Shown: positions 21,951-33,952 of the stretch, piece after piece
Layout of the letters: each line of letters starts with the position of its first letter
How positions within the stretch are numbered: the stretch's first letter is position 1
Origin: Dastarcus helophoroides
Lineage: Eukaryota > Arthropoda > Insecta > Coleoptera > Bothrideridae
Direction of reading: 5' to 3'
DNA length: 64,000 bases
NCBI GenBank assembly: GCA_028583605.1
Contig: CM053332.1
Location: 18,145,555-18,209,554, forward strand
Notes under the pieces: generated by a model
Databases searched by the model: none
What the model saw: the letters and a program-made list of their open reading frames with translations, nothing else
What the model was told of the DNA's origin: nothing
Translations under genes and position numbers: made by a program

Positions 21951-24227
21951 TCTGAGAAAAGAGAATTATGTATTGCAAGTCAAGAAAACTCAATAAATAA
22001 TTAATTAATCGATCAAAATTGATAAGAAAAATAAAAACCTGGCTGAACAATATAAAAATATTATTTATTTTTAATTACTAAAACTTCGAACGCGTAAAAT
22101 TGCGCCCGCAATCTTACACGCACCCAAAGTACGCAATTTTATACATTGCAATACCACTCAAAACATCGCGATATTACTACCATATCTTAGAAAATGTTCG
22201 AACTATTTCCTGTGAGGTCGAAACAAGAGTGATACTGCCGCGACGAAAAATAGCAAATTACTAAAATTACTTTTGTTAGTTAGTTTTGGTGCAATAATGC
22301 ATTCATTTCATCAAAAAATTAAATCAAAAGTGAATAAAAACTTTGTACTTACATATATCTTTTGTTTTTCACCCATATACGAATTTTTTTGCGAAGCACA
22401 TGTCAGTTGGGATCGCTAACAAAACACATTGAAGTTGGCTACGAAGCTCACCATTGTCCTGCTATGACGTATGAGCAATTTTATCGCCCGCGCAATCTTA
22501 TACCACCCTCCCCTATGCAAATATTTCAAAATTTCCATAATAAGCCCCAAATTTAAGCAATTAATACTAATTGCGGACAAACTATCTAACTTTACCCCCA
22601 ACAAAATAAGCCATAACAAGTCAAGGACGTTGCCCCAAGTTCACCACAACTTTAGCCATACCAACGTAACTCCATCTCCGCGATGTATCATTAGTAGGTC
22701 TGTTATTGGAGTGTAAAAGTTTCAGTCAGCCACGAAATTACAAGGATCCCAGTTTCCCAATTTTAATGCACGAGAATTCATTCGACTTCTTAGTTTTGTT
22801 ACTCTGGGGGTAATATTTATTATGTCTTTAAACTAAATCAGGATATCCACTAGAATATCCACAAAAAAAACAAGTGCAACATGCGGAGAACACGCATTCA
22901 AGAGCAAAATTAACAGTGCTCTTAAAACGCTTTAGACGCCTAAAAATAACAAAACACGACCGTCACCTTCATGGTTCAATGTAAGATAAATGCTTCCCCT
23001 ATCTTTGACAGTATGCGAAAATTTCAAAATTTCTAGAAGAAGCTCCAAATTTAAACAATTAATAGTAATGGCGGTCAAATTATCCAACTTTACCTTCAAC
23101 AAAATAAGCCATAACAAGTTGAGGACGCTGCCCCAGGTTCACCACAACTTCAGCCATATCAACGTAACTCCATCTTCGCGATGTATCATTAGTAGGTCTG
23201 TTATTGGGGTGTAAAAGTTTCAGTCGGCCACCAAATTACAAAGGATTCCAGTTTCCCAATTTTAATGCACGAGGATTCGTTCGACTTCTTAGTTTTGTTA
23301 CTCTGGGGTAATATTTATTATGTCCTTAAACTAAATCAGGATATCCACCAGAATATCCACAAAAAAAAACAAGTGCAACATGCGGAGAACACGCATTCAA
23401 GAGCAAAATTAACAGTGCTCTTAAAACGCTTTAGACTCCTAAAAATAACAAAACACGACCGTCACCTTCATGGTTCAATGTAAGATAAATGCTTCCCCTA
23501 TCTTTGACAGTATGCGAAAATTTCAAAATTTCTAGAAGAAGCTCCAAATTTAAACAATTAATACTAATGGCGGTCAAATTATCCAACTTTACCTCCAACA
23601 AAATAAGCCATAACAAGTTGAGGACGCTGCCCCAGGTTCACCACAACTTCAGCCATATCAACGTAACTCCATCTTCGCGATGTATCATTAGTAGGTCTGT
23701 TATTGGGGTGTAAAAGTTTCAGTCGACCACCAAATTACAAAGGATCCCAGTTTCCCAATTTTAATGCACGAGGATTCGTTCAGCTTCCTAGTTTTGTTAC
23801 ACTGGGGTAATATTTATTATGTCTCTAAACTAAATCAGGATATCCACCAGAATATCCATAAAAAAAAACAAGTGCGACATGCGGAGAACACGTATTCAAG
23901 AGCAAAATTAACAGTGCTGTTAAAACGCTTTAGAGGCCTAAAAATAACATAACACGACCGTCACCTTCATGGTTTAATGTAAAATAAATGCTTCCCCTAC
24001 CTTTGACCATATGCGAAAATTTCAAAATTTTCAGAATAAGCTCCAAATTCAAACAATTAAACTAATTATTAGTAATAAATATTGGACATTTTACATTTAA
24101 ACTGGAGCTTTGACTTTTTTGGTTTCTAAATTTTCGCTTCAAAATTTTAAATTAAAATTTTTCGAATTTTTCAGGACTTTTGAACTTCATCTCTAAAGTT
24201 GACTTTAAAAATATTGGTAGGGGTTGA

Positions 24228-27203
24228 TGGGGGAATCACGGACGGCGGGTAATGGCGGGCGCATAGGTTTAACTCTGTTAGAACAGGACAGGATATATTT
24301 TGAATGACGCAATCTTAAGTCGACTCCGAACCCAGTGCCAAACGATAAGTGTGCACGCGCTCGCGCTTCAAGGTAAGTTAGCTTGAAGTTTTTACAACAA
24401 TTTCATCTTATTTTCGTGTAAAATTGGATGTGTGCTTCTTATGGTACAAAAAACATAGGAGCATAGTGTTTTTTTTTTGTAAAATCACATCTAATTGAAC
24501 AACGTTTTAAAGCACTCGTATCATGCATATATGTAATACTTCTATATCGGGGTGTTTTGTACCTTCGATTCTGTTCAAAAGACGCGATGGATATATATGT
24601 TTGTCTTTATGGAGGACAGAATTTATTAACCAATCCCGCTTCTCGTCAGTTATCTTTGTTGTCATTCATTTATTAGTGTTCCCGCCCATCTTGTCATCTG
24701 TTCCCGCTATAATTGAATGAATGCTTGTACTCCAAAGAGTACGACATATACTTTCATTTCACCTTTTTGACAACGCATTTTGTAGTGGCGATTATACACA
24801 ACACGCCATATAGAAGTATTACATATATGTGCACCGCAAGGTTCTAACCTCACATAAAATATTTATATTGTTTGTCTGGACGAGTCGGCTAATGGCGGAC
24901 GATTTGAGTGGGGTAAAGACGAACGTCCGCAGTTACCCCTAAACAATAAGTGTATTGAGTGCTGCATTTTTATTCTAAAATATGTAGCTAACAGTCGAAT
25001 ACCGTAACCAAATTGTTAATATAATAAAAATACACTATTTTACTAATATGTAAATCAGTTTAAGATAAATACATAAACGTATCTAGGGGTATTTTGGTAA
25101 AGAGATAGTTAATAGGCAGGATAATCATTTTTTATCACAATTAATATGAATATATATATATCTATATGTGTATATGTACGTTATTTCTAATATTGTTAAT
25201 AAATATAAATTAATATTACAGATGCCAAGACATTACCAAAGAAAGACAGAGACTAAATACAAATTAGTGGACTTAGAGAAAGCCATTGAGGCTGTCAAAA
25301 ACAAAACACTTTCACTAGGAAAGGCAGCTATTACTTATTCTGTACCAAAAAGCACTATACATGACTACCTTAAGCAAGAAAGTATTAAGACTCCAAAAAC
25401 TGGAGGAAAAGCTATATTTTCTCAAGAACAAGAAGTAGAATTAGAGGACCATATTTTGAAATGCTGTAAACAATTTTATGGTTTAACTATAGAGATGGTC
25501 CGCAAAATAGCCTTCAAATTTGCCGAAGTCAATAATGTAAAGCATAGTTTTGACAAAAAAACCCAAATGGCAGGAAAGGATTGGTTTTATAGTTTCAAGA
25601 AAAGGCATCCTAATATTTCGCTTCGTAGACCTGAGTCTACTTCTATTAATAGAATTGCAGCCTTTAACGAAACGGAAGTGAAAATGTTTTTCATTAACTT
25701 GGAATCACTGCAAATGAAATATCAGTTTAATGCTAATCGCATATATAATATTGGTGAAACGTGCATTCCTAATGTGCAGAGAAATTCCAGGATACTAGCT
25801 CCAAAAGGCCAGAAGCAAGTTGGTATGATAATTAGCAATGAAAGAGAAACTACAACAACAGACTTTTGCGCATTCAGTGCCTCAGAAAATTATGTTCCTC
25901 CGTTTTTGATTTTTAAGAGGAAAAGAATGAAAGCTCAATTGTTGCGTGGAGGTAATTCTAATATGGTGGCAGCAGTTAGCGATTTGGGTTGGATAAATGG
26001 AAACTTATTTGTAAATTGGATACATCATTTTATTTCATTTGCAAAGCCATCTGTTGAAAAACCAATTTTACTGGCTTTAGATAACCACGAAAGCCATGTT
26101 AGCCTTGCTTGCCATCTGCTTTGTCGCCAGAATGGAATAGTACTGCTATCTCTTCCACCGCATACGTCACATCAAATGCAACCTCTGGATTTAACATATT
26201 TTGGACCCCTCAAGACTGCTTATAACCGCCAGTGTAACTTATACATGGCTTCCAACGTAGGCCAAAGAATTACTCAGTAGCTTTCAAGCGGATCAGCAAT
26301 GTTGAAAAAGCAGCAAGTGGATTCCGGGTAGCTGGTATTTGGCCATTATATACAACAAAATTTGATGAACAGTTCTTAAAAGCGACATTGCCTGATACTG
26401 AAGCAATATCGTCGTCCAATGTTCAAACACCAGAGGCTCACGAAGCACAAACATCAAAGGAAAAAGGACATATAACACCTGAGGCTCAGATGATAAGTCC
26501 AATCAGCCAAATAGCTCAGTTGGACGAATCAATTCCACTTCAGAAAATTGTTACTGTTCCCCAAATATCACAACCCAAAACAAGGAAAAATTCTAGAAAG
26601 AGGCATTCAAGTATATTAACCAGCACCCCTATAAAAGATGCTTTAGAAGAAAAAGAACAAAAAAGAAAGAAAAAAGAGCAGGTTAAAGTTAATGAACAGA
26701 TTGACAGTAAAAATAAAAGTAAAAAAGGCGCGAAGAATCTGAAAGCATTTAAAACTGATACATGCACGAAAAAGAAAAATAACAAAAAAGTTAAATCGAA
26801 CAATCAAGAAGTCTGAATTGTAACGAAAAGTATGTACAACCAATCATCGAAGATTGGATAAAGTGTTATAAATGTAGATTATGGGCCCATGTGCAGTGCA
26901 CAAATGGGGAAAGCACTTCGAAGGGCTTTTTATGTGATTTTTGCGCGAATTAGAGTATGTCCGGGATTACCCCAGTCAGTATCCGCAATTACCCCACATG
27001 CTGTGGGGTAATCCCGGACACCAGATGTTTTTTTGTTTTATTATAACTTGATTATATTTAAAAAATTATCACTGTTGATTATAAAAACATAAGGTTGATT
27101 AGTTTAACTAAAGACTGATTAATAAATAGCTTTGATAACTTAATTTGGTTTCGTTTTATTTTAATTTTCCCTTAGGTGTTCGCAATTACCCCACCCTCCC
27201 CCA
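24228..27203 (+). mobile_element. pogo/Tigger-type transposon 2
   Basis: The right end, read inward, is TGGGGGAGGGTGGGGTAATT. The left end TGGGGGAATCACGGACGGCG is a decayed version. TA follows the right end. Subterminal words GGGGTAAT(T/C)... and TAATGGCGGAC recur at about 24250, 24895-24950, 26965-27020 and 27180. The terminal GGGAGGGTGG is shared with pogo element 1, so the two belong to related subfamilies. Confidence 0.82.
25222..26953 (+). pseudogene. pogo/Tigger transposase 2, catalytic residue lost
   Basis: Met at 25222 (MPRHYQRKTE) is preferred over upstream 25168 because a splice acceptor-like ATTACAG directly precedes it and the family starts here. Psq-type HTH at residues about 15-50 (LSLGKAAITYSVPKSTIHDY); CENPB-type segment WFYSFKKRHPNISLRRPEST. 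The first DDE motif reads NIGETC, not NMDETG, so the first catalytic Asp is Gly. LALDNHESH and MQPLD are kept. A one-base shift at 26278-26280 ends the frame; the next frame continues GFRVAGIWPL, then a Lys-rich tail to 26816. A second shift precedes a PHD-like finger (CYKCRLWAHVQC, FLCDFC) ending at 26953. Confidence 0.9.
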
Positions 27204-27649
27204 TAGATAGAATAGAAAAGAGACAAAGCACTCCCGGTTCCAGCAAATTAAAGTTCATTTTCTCGGATTTCAAACTGTTAAACTTTGGGGTTAGTTTGAA
27301 AGCATTGTGTTTATCTACCTCATTTTACAGACCCGCCACATAAAATTCCCGAAGGAAGTAAACGAATCTTCACTTTTAACCTGGCGTCGCCGTCGATCCC
27401 ACACCGATTGTCTCTTCGAAGAAGATAGTTTCTTAAATTTTCGGTATCTCGTGATTCGTCAGGGAATTTTCTCATTAGCAGATGTTAACATCGACTGTAT
27501 CTTAATACATACATTGGTTAATAGAAAAATCGTCGTAACTCCAAAGTTTCTTGAAACAAATATATAAACACATATATTTTTAAAAACAACACAATGTTAT
27601 TTTATTTAAAATCATTGTCTGCTATGGTTTCTGTTTAGTAAAATGGAGT

Positions 27650-28485
27650 TTTAGGTTATAACTCCAAACTCTTCAGGTCTTCGTCGAAGTCATTTCATCA
27701 GAGATATTTGCGATTAACGCAGGGGTGCCTCAGGGCTCTCTTATGTCTCCTCCTCTATTTTTGTTACACATAAACGATCTCCTTTCTGTATTGGCTTCAG
27801 CAACCACAAAATCCAAGTAGACTAATTTTATGAAGAATCTCTGTCACCGATCTCTTCTCGCCAAATTAACATCTTATGGTCTTCCTCCTGGATTCTGTCA
27901 TTTGATATCCAATTTTTCTCGCTGACAGATCTCTTCAGGTCGTCGTCGATGGCATCTCATCCGAGACAATTGCGATTAACGCAGGGGTGCCTCAGGGCTT
28001 TCTTCTGTCTCCTCCTCTATTTTTGTTACACATAAATCATCTCTTAGCTTTAATTTCCAATCTTATATGCAGATACGCACATGATAGTAACCTTGTGTCA
28101 TCTTTTATCTACGACAAATCATTATCTATCGCTGCTTCAGATCGACTAAGGGAACATAAGATACAGACGATTAATCGGAATCTCGAGATTATTCTGGAAT
28201 AGGGTAAGAACAATTTGGTCGACTTCGACGATTCAAAAACTCAGGCCGCGGTTTTTTCTAAGAAAAATCAAGGGATAATGCAACAAACATACTAATGGAC
28301 GGTAAAATCCTTCTGATGGGATCTAATCTATCTATTCTAGGAGAGAATGCGTGCACTAACTTCTCTTGGGACGATCAGGTGCGCGCCATTGCCAAATTCG
28401 CTTCTCAGAAGCTAGGCTTTCTTCTTAGAGCTAAAAAGTACTTCACATCTCATCAGCTATTTACACTATACAAAGCTCAAGTTGG
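27650..28485 (+). pseudogene. CR1/Jockey-like LINE reverse transcriptase fragments
   Basis: Two head-to-tail fragments of the same RT segment (about 27665-27830 and 27920-28485) each read AGVPQGS(L/F), then SPPLFLLHIN, the conserved block before the catalytic motif. The catalytic box reads YAHDS instead of a YADD type. The second fragment continues to NRNLEIILE, stops, and runs on in shifted frames to LRAKKYFTSHQLFTLYKAQV. Dead copies. Confidence 0.8.
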
Positions 28486-29512
28486 CATCTCATCCGAGAC
28501 ATTTGCGAAATATGCAGGGGTGCCTCAGGGATCTGTCCTATCTCCTACTGTTTTTGTTAAACATAAATAATCTCTTAGCTAGCTTCAGCTTTCAATCAGA
28601 TATGCAGCTACACAGATAATAGTAACCTGGTGTTATCTTTTTTCTCCGACAAAACATTATCCGTCGTTGCTTCAGATCGACTAAAGTAACATCAAATACA
28701 AATGATTAATCGGGATCTCGAAATCATTCTAAAATGGGGTAAGAAAAATCTGGTCGACTTCAACGCTTCAAAAACTGAGGAAGTGGTTTTCTCTAGTAAA
28801 CCATCAAGGGATAATGCCACAAATATACCAATGGACGGTAAAATCCTTTCGATGGGATCTAATCTATCTATCCTAGAAGTGAATGCGAGCACTAACTTCT
28901 CTTGGAACGATCATGTGCGCGCCACTGCAAAATCCGCCTCTCAAAAACTAGGCTTTCTTTTTAGAGCTAAAAAGTACTTTACATCTCATAAGCTATTAGC
29001 ACTACACAAAGCTCAAGTTAGGCCAACACTAGAATACTGTTCTCATGTTTGGAGTTCAGCCCCAAAGCACACTTTAGCTCTCTTGGATTCAATTCAAAGA
29101 AGAACGATTCGCCTAATTGATGACGAGAATCTGACCGATTCTTTTGAAACACTAGAGCACAGGCGTATGGTTGGTGACTTGTCTCTTTTCCACAAGTACT
29201 ATCACGGAAGATGCTCGCTGAAACTAATAGGATTGATCCCCCAAGGGCAAGGTTCTTGAGGCATACTAGACAGTCGGAGAGAGCAAATTCCTTCGAGCTT
29301 GACACAGTGAGGACTTCTGTCTACGGGGATTTTTTTTGTATAGATAGAACTTCCAAGTTATGGAACTTGTTACCGAAGGAAATTTTTCCCAAAAATAACA
29401 ACCTATCCTTGTTTAAGAAGGCAGTTCATCGCCATCTATCCTTGTTTTTGCATCCTACTGGCAGTGCTTTGAAAGCATAATGAGGTTACCCTATGCGAGT
29501 GAATTAATCTTA
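28486..29512 (+). pseudogene. CR1/Jockey-like LINE 3' portion
   Basis: A third repetition of GVPQGSVLSP at about 28520. The RT thumb and C-terminal part follow: MINRDLEIILKWGKKNLVDF (28702), YCSHVWSSAPKH, IQRRTIRLIDDENL, LEHRRMVGDLSLFHKYYHGR. One frameshift near 29210 leads to the last block (FLRHTRQSERANSF, TSKLWNLLPKEIFP, GSALKA, stop at 29480). The 3' end is GCGAGTGAATTAATCTTAAA plus A. No endonuclease region is present. Confidence 0.85.
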
Positions 29513-29519
29513 AAAAAAG

Positions 29520-30950
29520 CCATGAGGAAAGTTAACAATATATTTATACCATTAAATTTTAGGAAAAAACTGCATTAAAAGTAGTTTTGTAGGTAACCGA
29601 AAAGAAGCTTCAAAAAATCTAAATTTCGGAAAAAAATATTTCAAAATTTTGCCTAAAAGGGCACACATTGAAAATTGACTTAGGTTTATAAAAATCTTGA
29701 TCCTTTATTTTTGCTAGAAATAGTAGTAATAAGGCAAGACCATCGAAAATGGGATACATTATACAACGAGAGCGAATGTGATGATAATTTTAATTTACAA
29801 ATTATGAACTTTCAATTATTGGTACACCATGATTAATTTGAAAACTAAAGAAAAACCACTTTTATTTCCTAGTTTTAGGTTTTCACTTCCGTTGTAAGTA
29901 CCCTGACTGCCTATTTTTTTTTAAATTTCAAATGTCTCGTTTTTTTTTTAAGGGGGGGGGGGGGTTGTTTGAAGCTTTATCTTTGAAGTCAAACTTTCCT
30001 GATTTTTTTTTAATAAATTTTGGTTTTGGCACCAAGTTTAAATTTCCACACTGTATTTTTTAGGCATGAGGCTACTTTTTTGCCTAATTATGCAGACTGG
30101 GTATCATTGTGGCCGTCATTTTTTTCGACTGCCAACTTTGTTTACTCGGTTTAGTGAATTCATAAAATCAACTATTCAACGCCCAGATTTTAAAGGACAA
30201 TGTAAAGTATGAAAGCGAATAAAGCAATTTTTCTTTTCAAATATATATCTAACAATCCACTGAGGGATATATTTCAGGATCCAGACACTTAATTAGAACA
30301 CCTTGGTGAGTTATTAGTTTGCAAACGTTTTCCGATTAAGCTCGTCACTAGCGTATTGGGTTTTCCACTTCCTTGAATCTAAAGTAGATTTATGCGTATC
30401 CTTATCCAAATTCTGGCATTATCTTAAGCCAGATAAATGCTAGGCACGTAGCATTTACGCTGTTACCATCCTGGTTATTAATAATGCAATTAAGATGAAC
30501 TAAAATGTGAGAAACGTCATAAACTTCTTTCTAACCTGCTATAATTCTTAGTTGACATAATCACGAAGGAAGTTCATTCAAAAAAAGTTCGTTTCCGACA
30601 GGTGGAAATTTATGGAACGCACTTTAACGCGATAACGGAAGAACGAATATTAAATTTGAGATAGAAGCATATACTATAAAGTTTCTCAAGTAAAATTACA
30701 CCAACCAAAACAGACCTCATCGAAATAAGGATGACCTATAAAATCAAATGTTTCCTATCTCGTCAATTGCATTAAAAATAGTTTTCCCCTAATTTTGTTG
30801 ACCTGCAACTTCCTTAACATTAAAGGTACATGAAAAATTTTTAATCAAAAATGTATAAAAAAATTTAACTCTTCTATATAGAGGCGCCCAATTGAAAATT
30901 AGACCATAAAATATTTTTTAAATTTAAACACCATTAACAACTGAAGTTCA
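29520..30950. other. Unassigned AT-rich sequence
   Basis: No supported gene. It includes a poly-G run (about 29952-29964) and A/T runs. Confidence 0.4.
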
Positions 30951-30954
30951 AAAC

Positions 30955-31203
30955 AAGGGTTAGGTCTAAACCCAAATACAACGATAATAATTTCTTTCAC
31001 AAGGAGAAGGAAGCTTTCACTAAGAATAGAGTTCAAATTATCTTCTCAAGTGAGACTAAATATCTAGGAATAGTCTTAAATCAACAGCTCATTCGACTCG
31101 AATAATCAAGCTAATCACGACAGCGTTCTGGACGTGCCGCAGACTATTCGGCAAAACTTGGGGTCTAAAACCGAAAATGGTCTACTGGTCATATAAGATG
31201 AGA
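30955..31203 (+). pseudogene. R1-like LINE reverse transcriptase fragment, 5' part
   Basis: Frames with stops read FTRRRKLSLRIEFKL, KYLGIVLNQQLIRLE, then FWTCRRLFGKTWGLKPKMVY. These are typical of insect R1/Jockey-group reverse transcriptase C-terminal regions. The reading breaks off at about 31203 and resumes at about 31905, with a different LINE in between. Confidence 0.7.
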
Positions 31204-31903
31204 TCCGATGGGATCTAATCCATCTATTTTAGGAGCGAATGCGAGCACTAACTTCTCTTGGGACGATCATGTGCGTGCCATTGCCAAATTTGACTTTCAG
31301 AAGCCAGGCTTTCTTTTTAGAGCTAAAAAGTACTTCACAGCTCATCAGCTATTAACACTACACGAAGCTCCAGTTGGACCAACACTGGCCAGTACTGTTC
31401 TCATGTTTGGAGTTCAGCCCCAAAACACACTTTAGCCATCTTGGATTCAATTCAAAGAAGAGCGATTCGCGATGACGAAAGTCTGACCGATTCTTTAGAA
31501 ACACTAGAGCACAGGCGTATGGTTGGTGACTTGTCTCTTTTCTACAAGTACTATCACGAAAGATGCTCGCTGGAACTAATAGGATTGATCCCCCAAGGGC
31601 AAGGTTCTTGAGGCATACTAGACAGTCGGAAAGAGCAAATTATTTTGCGGTCCAGCTTGACATAGTGAGGACCTCTGTCTACGGAGATTTCTTTTTCTAT
31701 AGAACTTTATATAGAGAGTTTATAAAGACTTTTTTCTATAGAACTTCCAAGTTATAGAACTTGTTACCGAAAAGAATTTTCCCTAAAAATTACAACCTAT
31801 CCTCGTTTAAGAAGACGGTCTATCGCCATTTATCCTTGTTTCCGCTTCCTACTCGCAGTGCTTTGAAAGCAAAATGGGTTTTCCCTTTGCGAGTAAATTA
31901 AAC
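31204..31903 (+). pseudogene. 5'-truncated CR1/Jockey-like LINE inserted in the R1-like fragment
   Basis: It matches the 28860-29512 copy: MGSNPSILGANASTNFSWDD, LRAKKYFTAHQLLTLHEAPV, RHTRQSERAN, GSALKA. It ends GCGAGTAAATTAAACTTAAA plus A. An extra TTCTATAGAACTT duplication occurs at about 31690-31755. Multiple frameshifts. The 5' truncation and A-tailed 3' end are typical of LINE integration. Confidence 0.8.
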
Positions 31904-32048
31904 TTAAAAAAAATAATTACACCTTTGATTACATACGCTTCTTTAGTATGGTGTCCAAAAATAACGAAAAAGACAGTACAAAACCCACTGAATATTCAAA
32001 GGTACGTATGTCTGGGCATAATAGGAGCAATGAACCTGCCTAACAGCA
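31904..32048 (+). pseudogene. R1-like LINE fragment, continuation
   Basis: Reads ITPLITYASLVWCPKITKKT, then NIQRYVCLGIIGAMN. This follows directly in the family from the block ending at 31203, so the intervening 700 bp are an insertion. It runs into a family A fragment at 32049. Confidence 0.72.
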
Positions 32049-32118
32049 GCAATGGAGATCAGTATCTGAAGATGACAGCTTGGCTATCAAAACGCGTGAC
32101 AGCAACCTTTGTTGCGTT
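32049..32118 (+). repeat. Family A fragment
   Basis: Partial copy with TATCTGAAGATGACAGCTTG and CTATCAAAACGCG. The motif is damaged at the GAAA. Confidence 0.6.
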
Positions 32119-32119
32119 A

Positions 32120-33155
32120 GTGGTTATAATTAACGGTGTATTTAATCATTATGAACCGAAAACGTGCAACAATAGTATATGTGGCAACTTTTACCTTTAT
32201 TTTTTTTTACGTGCGCATTTTTTATAAGTTTTGACACTGTAGATTAAAAAGTTGACGTGATGGACAAAGCCTAAGATTATTTTTGTATTCAGAGGCCAAA
32301 AAGTAGTCAAAAACAAGTCACAGATCTAAGACAAACGAAATTGCTGTCCCTCAGTGTATCATTCCCTTAAAATTTGTCCTTTATATTACCAAAATAAAAT
32401 GAACGATAAAGTTTATCCATAAATTATAATATTGAAGATTGATACACCTACACGACTAATTGAACGATTTACTATTCCTCCATGGGCAAAGTTCGGATTA
32501 CAACTCCTACGTAAATATTTTATTAGGTTCTTCGAGGGCACTCTAAAATGCAAATTAATTGGAATACAATCGTCTATTAATATATTCGTCACCTTAAGTA
32601 AGCTTTCATTTGAACGCCCACAAAACTATAAATTTTGATTTGGTGAGAGTCCAACAGGTAGATGATATTGATCAGAATGTGTTCTATAATTTAATGTTTA
32701 ATAAGGACCTATAGTTCAGTGTAATTAAACAATGTGTTTAACTTAAGATCCCAAAGTATTTAATCCAATTATTACCCCGCAAAACTACAAAAAGGGATGT
32801 GTGCGAAGCAAGCCCTTGAGCAGAATCTAAGGCTTAAGGGCACACAGTTAACATATTACAACTCATGTCTTGTGCAGTAGGCAGTTATGTAATTAAAGCC
32901 ACAACAACTATATGGAGTACGCTAATTACCGATCTTAGTTTTAATAATTATTATTGTTTCATTTATTGTTTATGATTATATTAAATTTCTTTAAAAAATA
33001 GACAGAACATGAAGTTGGAATTTGATAAAGAAATGTCAACAGTTAAAAAATCTATAACTATTAAACTAACTATTCAATGTCAGTTAAAAAATCGTCCTGT
33101 TTATAGCCAACAGTTAAATTTTGTACATTATTCGACATTTTAGCTTTTTTTTTAT
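32120..33155. other. Unassigned AT-rich sequence
   Basis: No gene or repeat partner identified. The words GAACCGAAAACGTGCAACAA at about 32152-32171 resemble an LTR end, but no matching start was found. Confidence 0.4.
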
Positions 33156-33157
33156 GA

Positions 33158-33952
33158 TGGAACGGACTGGTCCTTGGTTATCCTCAAAAATTGAAACATA
33201 TCTTGTCCCTCGAAAGCGAGGAAGATTAAAAAACACAACGGAGGTTGCTCTGACGCATTTCGAAAGCCAAGCCGTCATATTCAGAAAGATACTGACCTAC
33301 TGTATCTCTCTGGGATACTGCCAAATTCTAAGCTCGTGTATTTACAGTTAAAATGTGAAATTAAAATACAAATCTTGTCCCTTGAAATGAAGAAAGATTG
33401 AAAAACACAACGGAGGTTGCTCTAACTCGTTTCGATAGCTAAGCTGTCATCTTCAGAGAGATACTGAGCTACTGTATCTCTCTGAGATACTGTATCCCTC
33501 TGAAGATGATAGCTTGCCTGTGGAAACGCGTAAGAGCAACCTCTGTTGTGTTTTTTAATCTTTCTTGGTTTCAGGGGACAAAATTTGTATTTCAATTTTG
33601 GGTTTTTACTGTAAATACACAAGCTCAAAATTTGGCGGTATCTTAGAGAGATACAATAGCTCAGTATCTTTCTAAAGATGATAGCTTGGCCATCGAAACG
33701 TGTTAGAGCAACCTCTGCTGTGTTTTTTGATCTTTCTTGTTTTCAAGGGACGAGATGTATTTTAATTTTTGAAGATACTGAGATACTGAGCTACTGCACC
33801 TCTTCATGATACTGTACCTCTCTGAAGATGATAGCTTGGCCATCGAAACGCGTTAGAGCAACCTCTGTTATGTTTTTTTAATCTTTTTTGATTCCAGGGG
33901 ACAAGATTTGTATTCCAATTTCTGAAGATAACCAAGGACCAGTCCGTTTCAC
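33158..33952. repeat. Cluster of family A foldback copies
   Basis: At least four overlapping arms: 33158-33350, 33358-33600, 33640-33775 and 33775-33952. Motifs with CTGAAGATGATAGC and CGAAACGCG alternate on both strands. Spacer words such as TACTGAGCTACTGTATCTCT repeat between arms, which suggests repeated slippage or nested insertion at the palindrome centre. Confidence 0.8.

Larger units (their letters stand above)
19991..22513 (-). mobile_element. pogo/Tigger-type transposon 1
   Basis: Ends GTGGGAGGGTGGTG (left) and GGGGAGGGTGGTAT (right, other strand) are terminal inverted repeats. The element interrupts a 499-bp satellite unit at its GTATGC site. TA follows the right end; the left TA reads TG. 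Subterminal copies of AAATTGCGC-like words occur at both ends (about 20010, 20174-20240, 22095-22135, 22470-22500). It encodes a DDE transposase with a PHD-like finger. Confidence 0.88.
19438..24062 (+). repeat. 499-bp tandem repeat array, interrupted
   Basis: A landmark (TATGCGAAAATTTCAAAATT) recurs at 23012, 23511 and 24010, an exact 499-bp spacing, and at 22514 (498 bp). Other landmarks are CAGGATATCCACCAGAATAT and GTATCATTAGTAGGTCTGTT. Units at 19438-19990 are shorter because of internal deletions. A pogo element (19991-22513) splits the array. The units contain only short, non-homologous ORFs. Confidence 0.9.

Noticed and set aside
22932..23952. Repeated 60-74-residue ORFs in the 499-bp units
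   Set aside because: Present on both strands of a satellite, with no codon bias or homology. Copies in other units are broken.
26540..26843. Antisense Phe-rich ORFs
   Set aside because: They are the reverse of the Lys-rich tail of pogo transposase 2.
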